A stretch of DNA of 64,000 bases from Iris pallida (lineage: Eukaryota; Streptophyta; Magnoliopsida; Asparagales; Iridaceae): contig JANAVB010023996.1 of NCBI GenBank assembly GCA_029216955.1, positions 19,610,700 through 19,674,699 on the forward strand, written 5' to 3'. Of the stretch, positions 1 through 15,460 are shown one piece after another (position 1 is the first letter of the stretch; every line of letters starts with the position of its first letter). Both the position numbers and the translations under genes were made by a program. The notes below the pieces were generated by a model that had not been told where the DNA came from, did not search any database, and saw only the letters and a program-made list of their open reading frames with translations.

Positions 1-2
1 CG

Positions 3-275
3 GGACCACAACAGCAGAAGGGAGCTGTGTGCTGTAAGAGGCCAGGACATGATTACTCTATCTGCAGGAAGAGGTTGAGGCAGTGCTTAGCTTGTGGGTC
101 TACCACCCACCAGCTTCGGTAATACCCAGTAGCGAGGGTACCAGGTGCTGGACCACCATCTAGAGGACCGCCGCTTCTGACACAGCAGCAGAGGTTCGGG
201 CAACATCTGCAGTAGCACAAGGGACCCCAGGAGAAGGGTTATAGTCTGGCTCTTGAGGCAGAGCCGGAGCAGGTT
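3..275 (+). pseudogene. gag C-terminus of element A (zinc knuckle), broken
   Basis: In the frame starting at base 3 the translation shows CCKRPGHDYSICRK followed by CLACGSTTHQ. This resembles the end of a chromovirus Gag with its CCHC nucleic-acid-binding knuckle. The last cysteine of the second knuckle cannot be seen because TAA stops the frame at 120-122, and a second stop (TAG, 213-215) follows. The same frame leads directly into the protease at 276, as expected for a gag-pol fusion. The gag of element C (31500-31630) has a very similar pair of knuckles, so A and C are related families. Confidence 0.75.
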
Positions 276-859
276 TTGGAGCCAGATTATTTGGTCGACG
301 TCATTACAGGTCATGTTTATTTGTATGCTTTTCTAGCGCTATGCTTGTTTGATTTTGGTGCATCGCATAGCTTCCTGTCATTAGAGTTTTTGCGTAAACA
401 CCACTTAGTAGCTACACCCACCGAGGAGATGAGTAGGGTAATGACGGGAGGCGAACCAGTACCCATTAGGGCTATCTATAGATGCTCTATTACAATAGCT
501 GGGAGAGAGTTTGGGGAACTATTCTTTGTGATGCCACTTCCCGGGTATGATATCATATTGGGAATGGATTGGCTTAGCTATACTCACGCAGCTATAGACT
601 GTCGTGAGGGTAGTATTCTGTTCAGTCTCCAAGGCACGACACCATTCAGTGTCAGGAGGACAGGGCCGAAGATCAGCCTACAACCGAACTGTTGTACGAC
701 AGTTGGGGAGTTATCACCGCCATACCCTATCATTAGGGAGTTTATGGATGTATTCCAAGAGGATCTTCCAGGACTTTCGCCTGACAAAGATGTGGAGTTC
801 ACTATAGATTCAGTACCGGGCTCATCTCCAGTATCCCGGGCTTGCTATAGAGTGAACCC
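276..859 (+). pseudogene. Retropepsin-like aspartic protease domain of element A
   Basis: This stretch carries LFDFGASHSF and, further on, IILGMDWL, the two hallmarks of the gypsy aspartic protease that cleaves the Gag-Pol polyprotein. The catalytic triplet reads D-F-G instead of D-S/T-G, which a single C-to-T change (TCT to TTT) would explain. That change probably inactivates the enzyme. The text after the protease (GDDNSP-like linker in the other frame is spurious) enters the RT leader ACYRVNP, where one base is missing near 860 and the reading frame moves by one. The domain is otherwise complete, at the usual length of about 130 residues plus a linker. Confidence 0.85.
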
Positions 860-2368
860 AAGGAGGCCATAGAGATGAAGGAGCAGATCGATGACCTGTT
901 GAAAAAGGGTTTCATTCGATCTAGTGCTTCTCCATGGGGAGCACTAGTGCTCTTTGTGCCGAAGAAGGATGGTACAGTCCGGTTGTGCATTGCCTACCGG
1001 GCGTTGAATACCATCACCATTAAGAACAAATATCCTCTGCCACAGATTGATGATTTGTTCGACCAATTGAGTGGGGCGAAGGTATTTTCTAGGATAGATT
1101 TGAGATCTGATTACCACCAGGTGAAAGTCAGGGCTGAAGACATCCAGAAGACTGCGTTCAACATGAAGTATGGGCAGTACGAGTTTTTGGTGATGCCATT
1201 TGGTCTCACAAATGTGCCAGCTGTCTTTATGAACTTGATGAACAAAACATTTTACCAGTATCTGGATAAGTTCGTCGTGGTGTTTATCGACGACATCCTG
1301 ATATACTCGAAGACGTCGGAAGAGCAAGCAGAGCACTTACGGACAGTTTTAGGGATTCTGAGGAAGGAGAGGTAGTATAACAAATTGTCGAAGTGCGAGT
1401 TCTTTCTAGACCAAGTGGAGTTTCTCGATCATGTGGTCACTGGAGAGGGGATCTTAGTGGAACCCAGGAAGATTGCTGCCGTCGAGACATAGAAGGCTCT
1501 GACATCGGTTTCAGAGATCATGAGCTTCTTGTGTTTAGCAGGCTATTATAGAAAGTTCATCCAGGACTTTGCTAGGATAGCTGAACCCATGACAAAGCTG
1601 AAACGGAAGAACGTAGAGTACATCTGGTCAGAGGACTGTCATACAGCATTTGAAGAGCTGAAGAGAAGGCTGACGATCGCTCCAGTTCTGACATTGCCTT
1701 CAGGATCTGGAGGTTTCACCATTTACAGCGATGCTTCAAGAAAGGGGCTAGGATGTATCCTGCAGCAGCATGGGAAAGTGATTGCTTATGTATCTAGACA
1801 ATTACAGACTCATAAACGAAACTATCCTACCCATGACCTAGAGTTAGCTGCGGTGATCTTTGCACTCAAGTTGTGGAAACACTACTTATAGGGAGAGCGA
1901 GTGGAAATCTTTACTGACCACAAGAGCTTGAAGTATGTGTTCATACAGAAGGAGTTGAACATGAGGCAAAGATGATGGTTGGAGTTAATGAAGGACTTTG
2001 ACATCGATTTATAGTATCACCCCGGAAAGGCAAATGTAGTGGCAGATGCGCTGAGCAGGCATCCGATGGCATGGTATCTAATGATAGCTCGACATTTGTG
2101 GGAAGATCTGAAGAAGCTTGTTATCAAGATGGTTTGGCCAGGATCAGTGATACAGATGATGGCACTAGACATTCAGTCAGGTCTGATGGAGCAGATCAAG
2201 GAGACTCAGTCTACAGATGAGAGCCTCCACAGACTCAGAGTCCAGGCTTTAGCCAGGTTGCTTGATGACTTCACTATAGCAGAGGATGGATCCTTGAGGC
2301 ACGACAGCCGGTTATGCGTACCGAGGGGAGAGCTGATAGAGGCAGCCTTGCAGGAAGTGCACCGATAG
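860..2368 (+). pseudogene. Reverse transcriptase and RNase H of element A, several stops
   Basis: In one frame the sequence gives a full gypsy RT: the finger region with [12 protein letters not shown], then PFGLTN and the catalytic FIDDILIYS. It is followed by RNase H with [21 protein letters not shown] and the YHPGKANVVADALSRHP ending. In-frame stops are at 1373 (TAG), 1490 (TAG), 1889 (TAG), 1973 (TGA), 2012 (TAG) and 2366 (TAG). Most sit where family members have Gln, Trp or Arg, so single C-to-T or G-to-A changes explain them. Substitutions such as DLRSDYHQ for DLRSGYHQ and TNVPA for TNAPA have the same cause. It joins the protease by a one-base frameshift and continues in the same frame into integrase. 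RT copied the element RNA into DNA in cytoplasmic particles; this copy is dead. Confidence 0.93.
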
Positions 2369-3640
2369 CGATATTCTATTCACCCCGGTGCCAACAAGAT
2401 GTACCGTGACTTGCAGGAATATCTTTGGTAGCACAGGATGAAGAGAGATGTATCACGCTTCATTTCGAGATGCCTAGTTTGCCAGCAGGTCAAGGCGGAG
2501 CGTCAGAGGCCAGCTGGTCTATTGCAGCCGTTACTTATTCCCGAGTGGAAGTGGGAACATATTACGAAGGACTTTGTCTCAGGGCTTCCTCATTCCCAAG
2601 GAGGAAAGGATGCCATATGGGTCATCATTGACAGGCTAACAAAGTGTGCTCACTTCATACCCTTCAAGGTGGGACTCTCCACCGAGAAGTTGGTCGAGCT
2701 ATACATGTAGGAGATAGTTTGCTTGCACGGAGTACCGGTGAGCATCGTATCGGACAGGGATAGCAAATTCACATCCCATTACTGGAGGAGCTTACAGGAG
2801 GAGTTGGGCAGTCGGCTCAAGTTCAGTACAGTGTACCACCCACAGACAGATGGACAGTCCGAGAGGAAGATTCAGACGCTAGAGGACATACTGAGGACTT
2901 GTGTGCTGGACTTTGGCGGATCATGGGAGAGCCATCTGCACTTGGTAGAGTTTTCATACGATAATAGCTACCAAGCCAGCATCGGTATGTCTCCTTTCGA
3001 GGCACTATATAGACGACGATACCGTACACCGCTCTTTTGGGATGATATTAGGGATAGAGTTATGCTTGGGCCAGAGATGATCACTGAGACAACAGAGAAG
3101 GTCAGGATGATCAGAAACAGACTCAGAGTTTCTCAGGACAGGCAGAAACACTGGGCCGATGCTAGTCGCAGACCGATGGAGTTCGCTAACGGAGATATGG
3201 TGTTAGTGAAGATATCGCCTACTAGAGGGACGATCCGGTTCAGACGAGGCGGCAAGTTGAGCCCTAGATACATTAGACCGTTCGAGATACTCGGCAGGAT
3301 CGGAGAGGTAGCTTACAGGGTTGCGCTTCCACCCAACCTAGCAGGAGTTCACGATGTCTTTCATGTGTCTCAGCTGAGGAGATACGTTCCAGACCCCAGC
3401 CATGTGCTAGATCATTCAGAGTTGGAGATCGGACCGAGTCTTGCAGTTACCGAGCAGCCAGTAGAGATATTGGACCGGAGGAAGAAGAGGCTGAGGAACA
3501 AAGTCATACCCTTGGTCCGAGTAGCTTGGAGCCGTCACTCTCCGGGAAAATCTACTTGGGAGAGGGAGTTGGACATGAAGGAGAGATATCCTTACTTGTT
3601 CGACCCAACAGCCACGAGGAAACCATCCGTTCCCGCTTGA
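2369..3640 (+). pseudogene. Integrase with chromodomain-like tail of element A
   Basis: The frame continues with an HHCC zinc-binding region (HPGANKMYRDL then CLVCQQ) and the catalytic core. The core has the three acidic positions in context: ITKDFVSGLP, SDRDSKF, and [28 protein letters not shown] and [13 protein letters not shown] follow, typical of the plant chromovirus C-terminus. The tail, VEILDRR to [18 protein letters not shown], matches the chromodomain-like end of the Tekay/Del group, which in the family targets insertion to heterochromatin. Stops interrupt at 2429 (TAG, from Trp) and 2708 (TAG, from Gln). From 2723 to the natural stop at 3638-3640 the frame is open. Confidence 0.92.
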
Positions 3641-3752
3641 TACCTTAGAGGTTAGTCTTAATAAATAGCCTTCGTCATTGTCTTAATTGCTTGCTATGTT
3701 AGAATGTTTGTAGAGTCTTCTATCCTTGTAAATTTTAAGGACGAAATTTTTC

Positions 3753-3764
3753 AAGGAGGGAAGA
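3753..3764 (+). other. Polypurine tract of element A
   Basis: The purine run AAGGAGGGAAGA ends three bases before the 3' LTR and would prime plus-strand DNA synthesis. The preceding GGACGAAATTTTT is shared with elements B and C just before their 3' LTRs, which supports both the boundary and the family relationship. Confidence 0.8.
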
Positions 3765-3766
3765 TT

Positions 3767-7104
<3,338 letters not shown>

Positions 7105-9007
7105 GAATATTAAGAGAAGAAGTGAAGAAGTGAGCTGAGAGGACTGTTCTGTTCGGTTGAGGAATGAAGTATGGGTGAGGAGAGAGATGGCTTCTTCTAT
7201 TCTTTGTTGTGAGCGGCTGAATGAAGACTGGGAAGAGAGAGAATAGATGAAAGTTAGGTTTGGTTCTAGAGCATAGGGAGTGATTATAGGAGAGTGAGAG
7301 ACTTGTGAGAGTTTTAAATGTTAGTCCAGTATATTTTCCTCTACTCTTTTGTTTCAAATTGTTGTCATGTATGACTCTTCAAAATCTCGAGGCAGATATG
7401 TCCCTTCGAAAATCGGGCTGTGACCTTTCAAGATTTGAAGAGTCACCATGTAGCTTTCTCATTCAAAATTTTTACAGAATAGAGTAGTGGTATCATATTT
7501 TATACAGTATGGTTTAATCTTAATGTCTAGGTTGGGGCAGCATCGGGCTGAGTTTGAGTCCATGGTTGTTTTAAGAATTGTTATGTAGAGGAGTTTGGGT
7601 CTAAGCCCACAGGCCGAGTAGACCGTTTTAACAGTTTAATAATTAGTAGATTATTTTTCAATATATAGTATGTACATTCTGCTTTTATGATTTAAATACA
7701 ATAAATTGTAAATACTCAAAAAAAATAATACCTTTATATAGTCTGTAGATATTTGTTAATAATTATAATTTAATTAGTATTATCTTTAAACAATTTATTA
7801 GTGGCAATTGTTCTAAATCTCATAATCTTGATTTTTACTAAGCATTGTATTAAATAAATGTTTTAAATAAGGATTTTAACCTTAATTAATATTTAATGTT
7901 ATTCCCAATTTGATCTTTCTTGGTAAATTTTAGTAATAGATATTTTTGATGTGATTAGTAGCAGTGTTATCATTACTAAATTTTGCTACAAATCTTATTG
8001 AATAAATTAGTAAATTGTATAATATTTTTATATAGCAAATGATTTAGTAAATGATTTCTAGTATTATTTGTTAAAATATTATTAGCTAATATTGAATGAT
8101 ATCTTAATATCAATATATAGTTAGATATTGTCATTAATTCAAACCCTAACAAATTGTACAAAAATACCAGGTGATCATTACATCCATGCAGTTCTACACC
8201 CGTGCTTCTAAGGCGAGACAAGTACACCGACTCGATCTTGTACTTTGTATTTTTGTCTTACATTCATGTGCCATGTTCTCATATCGGACACGAGATACAC
8301 ACGATTGTTTTGTACCTTGTTCATTGCATTGTGAAGTCATTGTTTATTGCGGGGATTGGAGGAAATATTAACTTTGTGTGACCACACCCAACATAGATAT
8401 TATGGATAGCCTATCGTACACTTCACGTACGATTAAGCCGCACCTTGTAGAATTGATTGATTATGGATTGATTGTGGATTGTGGTCCTAAGCCGATCACA
8501 CATTAGTTTAATATTTCAAAATGTCACACTTGCATTGATTGTCGTGTTCATCGTATTGTTTATTGATAACCGTATTCATTGTCTTTGCATATTGATTGTC
8601 GCATCCATTGCCTGCAGTTTTATATTTCATTTCTGGTACCATAGTTTCATTTTTTTTCTCGTACTCTAGTTTCACCTTGTACTCTGTAGTCAGATTATAT
8701 TGTATATTGTTCTTGTCGGGGTTGTACTTTGTCCTTTTCCTGACAGGATACGTTGCAGGTGAGCTTGAGGCTACATGGAGCATGTGATTGTATTGGATAT
8801 TGCAGGATTTAATTATTTGTTTTTCTGGAGATTGTATTTTTATGATTTCATCATTGTATATTTTTTTACTTTACCGGATTTGTCTCCGGATAACATTGTA
8901 TAATTTGATTGATGGATATTGATGATCTTTCTGGAAACGTTATATATAAAAGCTGTAGATGTTTACAGTACATTTTAGACTTGGAGTTTTCCTTAGTATT
9001 GTACAGC
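7105..9007 (+). repeat. Middle part of the 5' LTR of element C
   Basis: This stretch is nearly the same as 33482-35405 of the 3' LTR. For example, both have GAAGTGAAGAAGTGAGCTG near the start and TTGCAGGTGAGCTTGAGG near the end. It is bounded on the left by the end of LTR A and on the right by the start of LTR B. No coding potential is supported; short reading frames here are shared by chance with the other LTR copy. Confidence 0.9.
9003..9007. repeat. Left target-site duplication of element B (ACAGC)
   Basis: ACAGC directly precedes TGTAAACCCC, the start of LTR B, and recurs directly after the other end at 30245-30249. The uninterrupted site in the 3' LTR of C reads TATACAGCTTACTTCG, with a single copy of ACAGC. 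Confidence 0.93.
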
Positions 9008-9693
9008 TGTAAACCCCCTAAAATTTTAGTAAGATTTTTTTAAATAAATTGGTATTTATTTGTACTTTGTATTTATACATCGCATACAAATACAATTGTC
9101 GTCGCACGCGAGTTTGCGATTTGTATTTTTCGTCGAGTGCGAATATGTGCGAGGTACATATTTTCAGATAAATATTTTATTTATAGATTTCTTTTTTATG
9201 GAAAATATAGTTTCCAAGATAAATATATCTGTTTGCCGTTGTTGCCATAACCTTATCTTTTTTCTTATATATAATATAAAAGGATAATTTATTTCGTTGA
9301 TAAAAATAAGTGGTAGTTTAAGAAAAATTTTGATTTATATAAAATCTATTCTAGATATTTGCGAAATTTAGAATTTGTATAGTAACATATTTTGTTATTT
9401 ATAAAAAGCTACTTATTGATTTAATATTTAAGTAATTACCTTGAGTTTCAAAATTAATTAATGTTATAACTTAATAATTATGAAAAAGATATTTTAGAAT
9501 TTGTTTTATTAATATTTGAAATTATTTTGATAAATTAAAAAAAATGATTTCATGTGAATTTAAATGAGGGTTTTATCTAAGTTTGATTCGGATTTGAACA
9601 AATAAAGTTTAAACCAAATTTAATTTAATATGTTATTATCTACGGGATTTTAAACTAATCCTAATCCCTATCCAACTGAAAATTCCCACATCC

Positions 9694-9701
9694 TATAAAT
9701 A
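9694..9701 (+). promoter_or_regulatory. TATA box of LTR B
   Basis: TATAAATAGGCAGGTA is preserved in the 3' LTR at 27342. It lies upstream of the GC-rich leader and is the best candidate for the U3 promoter. Confidence 0.6.
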
Positions 9702-10886
9702 GGCAGGTACTCCTCCATAAATTTCTTATCCATAAAATTCTCCACAAACCAGACGTGCATTGTGTCCGTGTCCTATTGCCATCCACTATATTTCTATTTT
9801 TTTTACAATTACTGTGATTTCTTTTCCGCGTCCGACAACCCGGACGCCAACCCATCCCGTGTCTCGCAGGACACTTCACCCGACACCTCATCTCTAACTT
9901 CCCCGACCAACCATCACACCCATCATTGCTGACAAACTACGTCACAGTCAACACCAGTACCAGAAATCCCAGCCAACACCAGCAGGTCTCTTTCACCACC
10001 ACCACTACAGTCCCGCCTTTACCGCGTCCCGTCCCCGATCTCTCGGCCGGGTCGTACAGCGCCAGCCCCCCACCAACTTCGTCAAGGCCACGAACACCAC
10101 CACTGCCATCGTCTCCACAAACATCCGCAGCACCCGCAACATCGTTACCACCACCATCGTCGCCGCGGCTAACCCCAGCCGCAGCTACCACCACCAAACA
10201 CCTTCCCCACCTCGAACTCCCGGCCATCACCTTCATCAACCCGTCCCCACAACAACCAGAGAACGACAGGGAAGCGAAAAGAAAACCTCACCTGATCCGC
10301 GCCGCAGCGTTCTCCGCCGTCCTCGCCCAGGTCCGGCGCCACCAGCTCCGCCGCGGATCCGTCCTGCCGTGCCGGAAAACCTCCAACACCGTCGCTTCCT
10401 CTCCTTGTCAGCGACCGCGGGACCGGCCGGATCTCCTCCGTGCGCTGACGAGTTCCATCGCCGCCGTATCCCTCATCCGCCGTCGGCCTCCGCCTGGAGC
10501 GCGCCGCCCCCATTTTCCAACGCCGATGAGCTCTCCACCAAGCTCCGATCACCCTCCGGCGAAACCCCCACCGGCGCCAAACTTTGCCTCGCCGTGCGCG
10601 CTCAGCCCGCGCCGCCGACCTCCGGTGTCGCACACCGCCCATTCCGCCGCCTGGTAAACCCACTTCCCCTTCTCCTCTTTTTCCCTTTTCGTTGAATCTC
10701 TCACTCTCTTACTGATGGAAAGGAATGGGTTTTTATTATATTACTATTATTATTATTATTTATTATATTATTATATTTACTATTATTATTACTGTAGGTA
10801 TTGGTATATCATTATTATTATTTTATTATTATTATTAAAAAAGGGTAAATGGCAGTATAGTATAAGTAAATTATTATTATTATTTA

Positions 10887-10928
<42 letters not shown>

Positions 10929-11068
10929 AAGGGTAAGTGGCAGTGTAGTTTATTTATGATTATTATGATTATTATCTTTAACTTGATTTTATGATTGTAC
11001 TATAATAAATTTTGAATATTAGAATTATATAATTGTTAGTATTAATCATACTGTAATTTGAAATACAA

Positions 11069-11447
<379 letters not shown>

Positions 11448-12888
11448 TTTACTACCACCAGTATAGTAGTTACCAAGTATCATTATTATTTTAAAAGTAT
11501 TTTTACAAAATATTTAATTTAGTTTTATTTATTTAATATAAATTTTGACTAGTAAATCATAATTTCCAAATTTCTACTCAGGAAATATTTTAATTATTTC
11601 TCTAAAAATTATTTTTACTAGCAAATATGGTTTCTAAAGTATTACAAATATCACTTTCTAAAAATAGAGTAATTATTCGTTTACTCCCAAACTCCCTTTC
11701 ATTATTGTCATTGACCACGACTACTCACACGTTTCTATTTTTTTGCGAATTTAGGCCATGTTTGCATAGACCTCGGCTATTGGACAGAACATGACATCTT
11801 GATCATCGTACCACACCAGTCGTTACACCAGGCAAGACACCTTGCCTTTACTGTTTAATTTCTTGCTCAACATCATGCATGCTATTTCTTTGTGTTGTTC
11901 TTTCAAAATTATATATATATGCAAATTATTATATTTTATGCAATTGGCTTAGAGTTAAGAGACCACCGTATGTTTAGTGCATCTCATAAACTGTCACGAT
12001 GTGCCACGGATTGTGTGTGAGTTGTGAGTCGCATATAGATACGGACTTGCGTGCTGACTGATCATTGGCGCGTACAGGCCGTGCGTTAGGATATAACTGC
12101 CAATAGATTATGTAGAAGACTTGGCAGTTATTAAGGATTAAACAGTGTCGTGGAGTCGACACATGTATAGTATCATGGGGAGGGGGAGACAGTTATTAGC
12201 GTAGGGGCTACATGTTCACTACACACATAGATTTGGGCCGATAGTGTCTCGTATGAGCGCTACTTACTGTCCCGAGGCCGATAGTTCTCGTCTGAGAGCT
12301 ACTTTCTGCCCATGGTCGATAGTGTCTCTTATGAGCGCTACCTACTACCACTCTCTCTCCATCTATGCTGAACACCTAAGCTCCTGCGTAGAACGTTGTC
12401 TTCTCAAAGTGTATATCACATAGAATGGTTAGGAACCTTTACGCATGTATATTTTCTATTGAGCTCTTACTATTCAGTTTATGCCATGATATTATGTGTC
12501 TTGTTACGTCCCTCTGAGGACCTGGTTTTTCCCCAGGTGTGTGTTCATATTTTCTGCAGGTGTTCTAGCCAAGGTCGTGATCTTCTCCATCCTTTCGAAG
12601 AGGATTGCACTTGGCTCGTCTTGTTATTTCATCTATTCCTTCTTGTACATTTTATTTGAGATGGTTGGTAGTGGACTTTGTCTCCGCCCAACGATTGTAC
12701 CATAACTGTTCAAGTTGATTCTATCTTTAATTTATTATATATTTGTGGATAAGATTTAGCATGTCTTGGTTCTCTATATTTTACAGCTTATGTATATATA
12801 TGAGTCGTATATTTACTCATATGTATACAGCTGGCATGATACGTATCTAGTCCCAAGTATTTTGGGACCGGGACGTTACATATTTTTG

Positions 12889-12900
12889 TGGTGGCCCATG
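12889..12900 (+). other. Putative primer binding site of element B (non-Met)
   Basis: TGGTGGCCCATG begins eight bases after the LTR end. The same twelve bases stand in the same place in element C (30334-30345). Tekay elements usually carry TGGTATCAGAGC, complementary to initiator tRNA-Met. Here only the first five bases agree, so the primer is unknown. Confidence 0.45.
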
Positions 12901-14177
12901 CAGGTCAAGTTTGTCGTTTCGGTTACATGACTGTACCGAGCGGGCCTGCAATATAGGATTAGAATCTAGGAATCTCATCCACATACTTGATCACCTTCCT
13001 TGACCTTCTTTGATTTCCATATTCCGACTCCCGTGGCTTCCCTTGATTTTCGCATCTTGCTCGAACTCTTTCTACCATCACCCTATCTCGTGCTTAAACA
13101 TGGTTAGAAAGATGACTACACTATTATATACTTATTGGTCAACCCTATGGCTAGAAGGATTATATTGACAAATAATATCCATTGAGGTTATATTTGAGTA
13201 TAAAGGCATTTATTTTTCCTAGAGATATGATCTTAAGGATTAGTTAATTCCAAGTTGGGTAGTAGCATATTACCGACATCAAAGGATAGTTGAAATTTTA
13301 TTTTAAATTTACAAGGTGGTATACACAAGAGGATAGTTAGATTGAGAAAACAAAATTTTTATGAATTTTGAAATTGTGAAATAGCTATGATTTATTTGGG
13401 ATATGAAATCAATCGGAGAAATATCTTGAGTTTTTATATTATGACACTTGATTTACGGTTAACTTAAGTTTGGATTATAATATGATAAAGTTTATCTCGA
13501 GATTAGTTAAAGAGTTTAAATTATGATTTTGTAGACGACTAGAGAGACGAAAGTTTAGAAGGGAGAGAACTTGAGGTTTTTTTTTAAAATCGCGCGTACG
13601 ATTTATAAGTTTATTAAATTTTGAAGAGATGATGGTAAAATTTTGTTTAAATATTTAGAGGATATGAAAGCGACTTTGAAGAAAAATTTAAATTTTAAAT
13701 TGTGTCATATGATCTATGATTTAAAAAGTTAATTAGATTTCCAGTTTAAAGCCTTGATTATGGATATTTAAATTTTGGTAAAAAAATTTAATTTGAGTTA
13801 CATGATTTGCGATTGATGAAATGGGCTAAGAGCTAGCTCGAGGTACATTTGAGAATTAGAAAATTTTAAAAGTGATGGCTTATTATGAAAATTTAGTTGT
13901 GCCGCATTAGATATGATGAAGGTTATTTAGAATTTATGTAAAGGAAATTTAACTTTAAGTTTTGATTAAATACTTGATGGAGTATCTTGAGATTTTATTT
14001 CGAAACTATTGAGAAACTTGAAATTTGAAGTTAGATCATATATTGGTAGAGGACCAAGAAGCAAGCAAGTCACCCTAATGGGATACAAGTATTCCTCATT
14101 TGCCATGATAGTTGTATGTACTCGAGCGTATTAAGTCATCTGCCAGACTATGTGAAGATATCTCAATCTTGACTCAC

Positions 14178-14182
14178 TCGAC
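14178..14182. repeat. Left target-site duplication of element D (TCGAC)
   Basis: TCGAC precedes TGTAGAAGC here and follows the other end of D at 25045-25049. This sets the exact ends and shows the insertion is intact. Confidence 0.93.
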
Positions 14183-14210
14183 TGTAGAAGCATGGAAAAT
14201 ATTGCTTTTA

Positions 14211-14261
14211 GTCCCACATCGGAAAGGAGAAGAAGAAATGGCTTACTCCATTCTATAAATA
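14211..14261 (+). promoter_or_regulatory. snRNA-type USE plus TATA motif near the start of LTR D
   Basis: GTCCCACATCG (14211-14221) equals the plant U-snRNA upstream sequence element consensus RTCCCACATCG when the preceding A is included. TATAAATA follows at 14254-14261, with 32 bases between them. Plant snRNA genes transcribed by Pol II use a spacing of about this size. The motif and spacing are kept in the 3' LTR (23076-23126). No known snRNA follows it. Confidence 0.6.
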
Positions 14262-14319
14262 GAGCCCCCTTACCTCCTTTGAAAAGGGCACCAACTTCTC
14301 TTCCCTCCTTCCAAACTTG

Positions 14320-14507
14320 GACTCTTCCTATTACGCACCTTCGGGTGCTAAGTAGAAGAAGTCTAGCGCAGCGCGGGCTCATCGGGCTCAGTCAGCTGTC
14401 CCAACCTCTGACCATCAAGAGCGTCCCGCTAAGCGGGCCTCTGATGGAAAGTTGTACAGAGCCGCCTGTGTCCAGCCCCCGGCGGCAAACGGACAGAGTG
14501 GTTCTCA
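14320..14507 (+). other. LTR segment homologous to ORF1 of the same element
   Basis: This stretch matches 16970-17163 inside ORF1. Shared words include CCTATTACGCAC, AGCGCGGGCTCATC, GCCTCTGATGGAAAGTTGTA and AGCCCCCGGCGGCAAAC. The LTR version no longer keeps the ORF1 frame. The duplication is also present in the 3' LTR (23185-23372). Confidence 0.85.
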
Positions 14508-14640
14508 AGTGTCTCCCAACAAAGATCGAGGGCAAGTGTTTCTATTAGCCCCTACATCAGGGAGCAAACATGATACCTACGCACTCGCGTGTTCAGGATA
14601 CCCGAGCCCACAAAGCGAGTGCACGGGCAGATCGAGACAT

Positions 14641-15460
14641 TCCTCATGCGAGTCATGAGACATTCCTCATGCGGCTCGGTCATGAGACGTCCTTTATACG
14701 GCTCGGTCATGAGACATTCCTCATGCGGCTCGGTCATGAGACGTCCTTCATGCGGCTCGGTCATAAGACATTCCTCATGCGGCTCGGTCATGAGACGTCC
14801 TTCATACGGCTCGGTCATGAGACATTCTTCATGCGGCACAGAACCCAGAAAGCTTCATGCGACTCAAAATCAGACGAGCTTCAAGCGGCTCAAGAGTATC
14901 ATACGGCTCAAAAGTCACCAACATGGACATGCGGCTCAACGCACATAGGCAGCTCGAGTAAACTCCATGCGGCCCAGAGAGAGAGGCCACGTGGTCTTCA
15001 AAAACAGCTGTTCCCAACGTGTGGACGCATTTAATGCTCTGACGGCTGACAGACCTGACAAGTGACAGACCTGACATAAAGTTGTCATAATGACTGACAC
15101 GAAAAGCAGTACTTCGGGAATAAGGAAAATCTTCAAAGTGGCGCTGTCTACCAAAGTTTTGAGGCGAGCTTATGCGGCCAAGAATAAACGAGTTCATGCG
15201 GCCAATGCAGAGAAACCTATGCGGTTCAACCAAGAAGGTCCCCCATGCGGCTCGGCTATAAAGAGATCCATGCGGCTCGGCCATGAAGACTCTCATGCGG
15301 CTCGGCCATGAAGACTCCCATGCGGCTCAGTCATGAACATATCCATGCGGATCGGTCATGACAACCTTCATGCGATTCGAGTATAGAGACTATTCATGCG
15401 GCTCGGTTATGACGACCTTCATGCGGCCCAAACATCGACACTCCTCATGCGGCTCAGCGT
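14641..15460 (+). repeat. CATGCGG minisatellite in LTR D
   Basis: At least twenty copies of CATGCGGCTC or close variants. The first block has a period of about 27 bp (units like CATGCGGCTCGGTCATGAGAC), with alternating ACATTCCT and ACGTCCTT spacers. Later copies are spaced less regularly. CATGAG and CTCATG inside neighbouring units can pair. The copia element E carries a 9-bp CATGCGGCT/CATGCGGTC array in its LTRs. Confidence 0.9.

Larger units (their letters stand above)
12881..14182 (+). other. Left internal part of element B, non-coding
   Basis: About 1.3 kb between the 5' LTR of B and the insertion point of D. It is AT-rich and shows only short frames; I recognise no gag, pol or host gene. 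The last five bases (TCGAC, 14178-14182) are the left target duplication of D. Confidence 0.7.

Noticed and set aside
9926..10657. Proline- and serine-rich ORF, also open in the other LTR (27574-28449)
   Set aside because: It lies in the GC-rich leader of LTR B with open frames on both strands; composition explains it and there is no domain.
14192..14548. 118-codon ORF in LTR D, repeated in the 3' LTR
   Set aside because: It runs across the promoter motif and ORF1-derived segment in a different frame from ORF1; no independent support.
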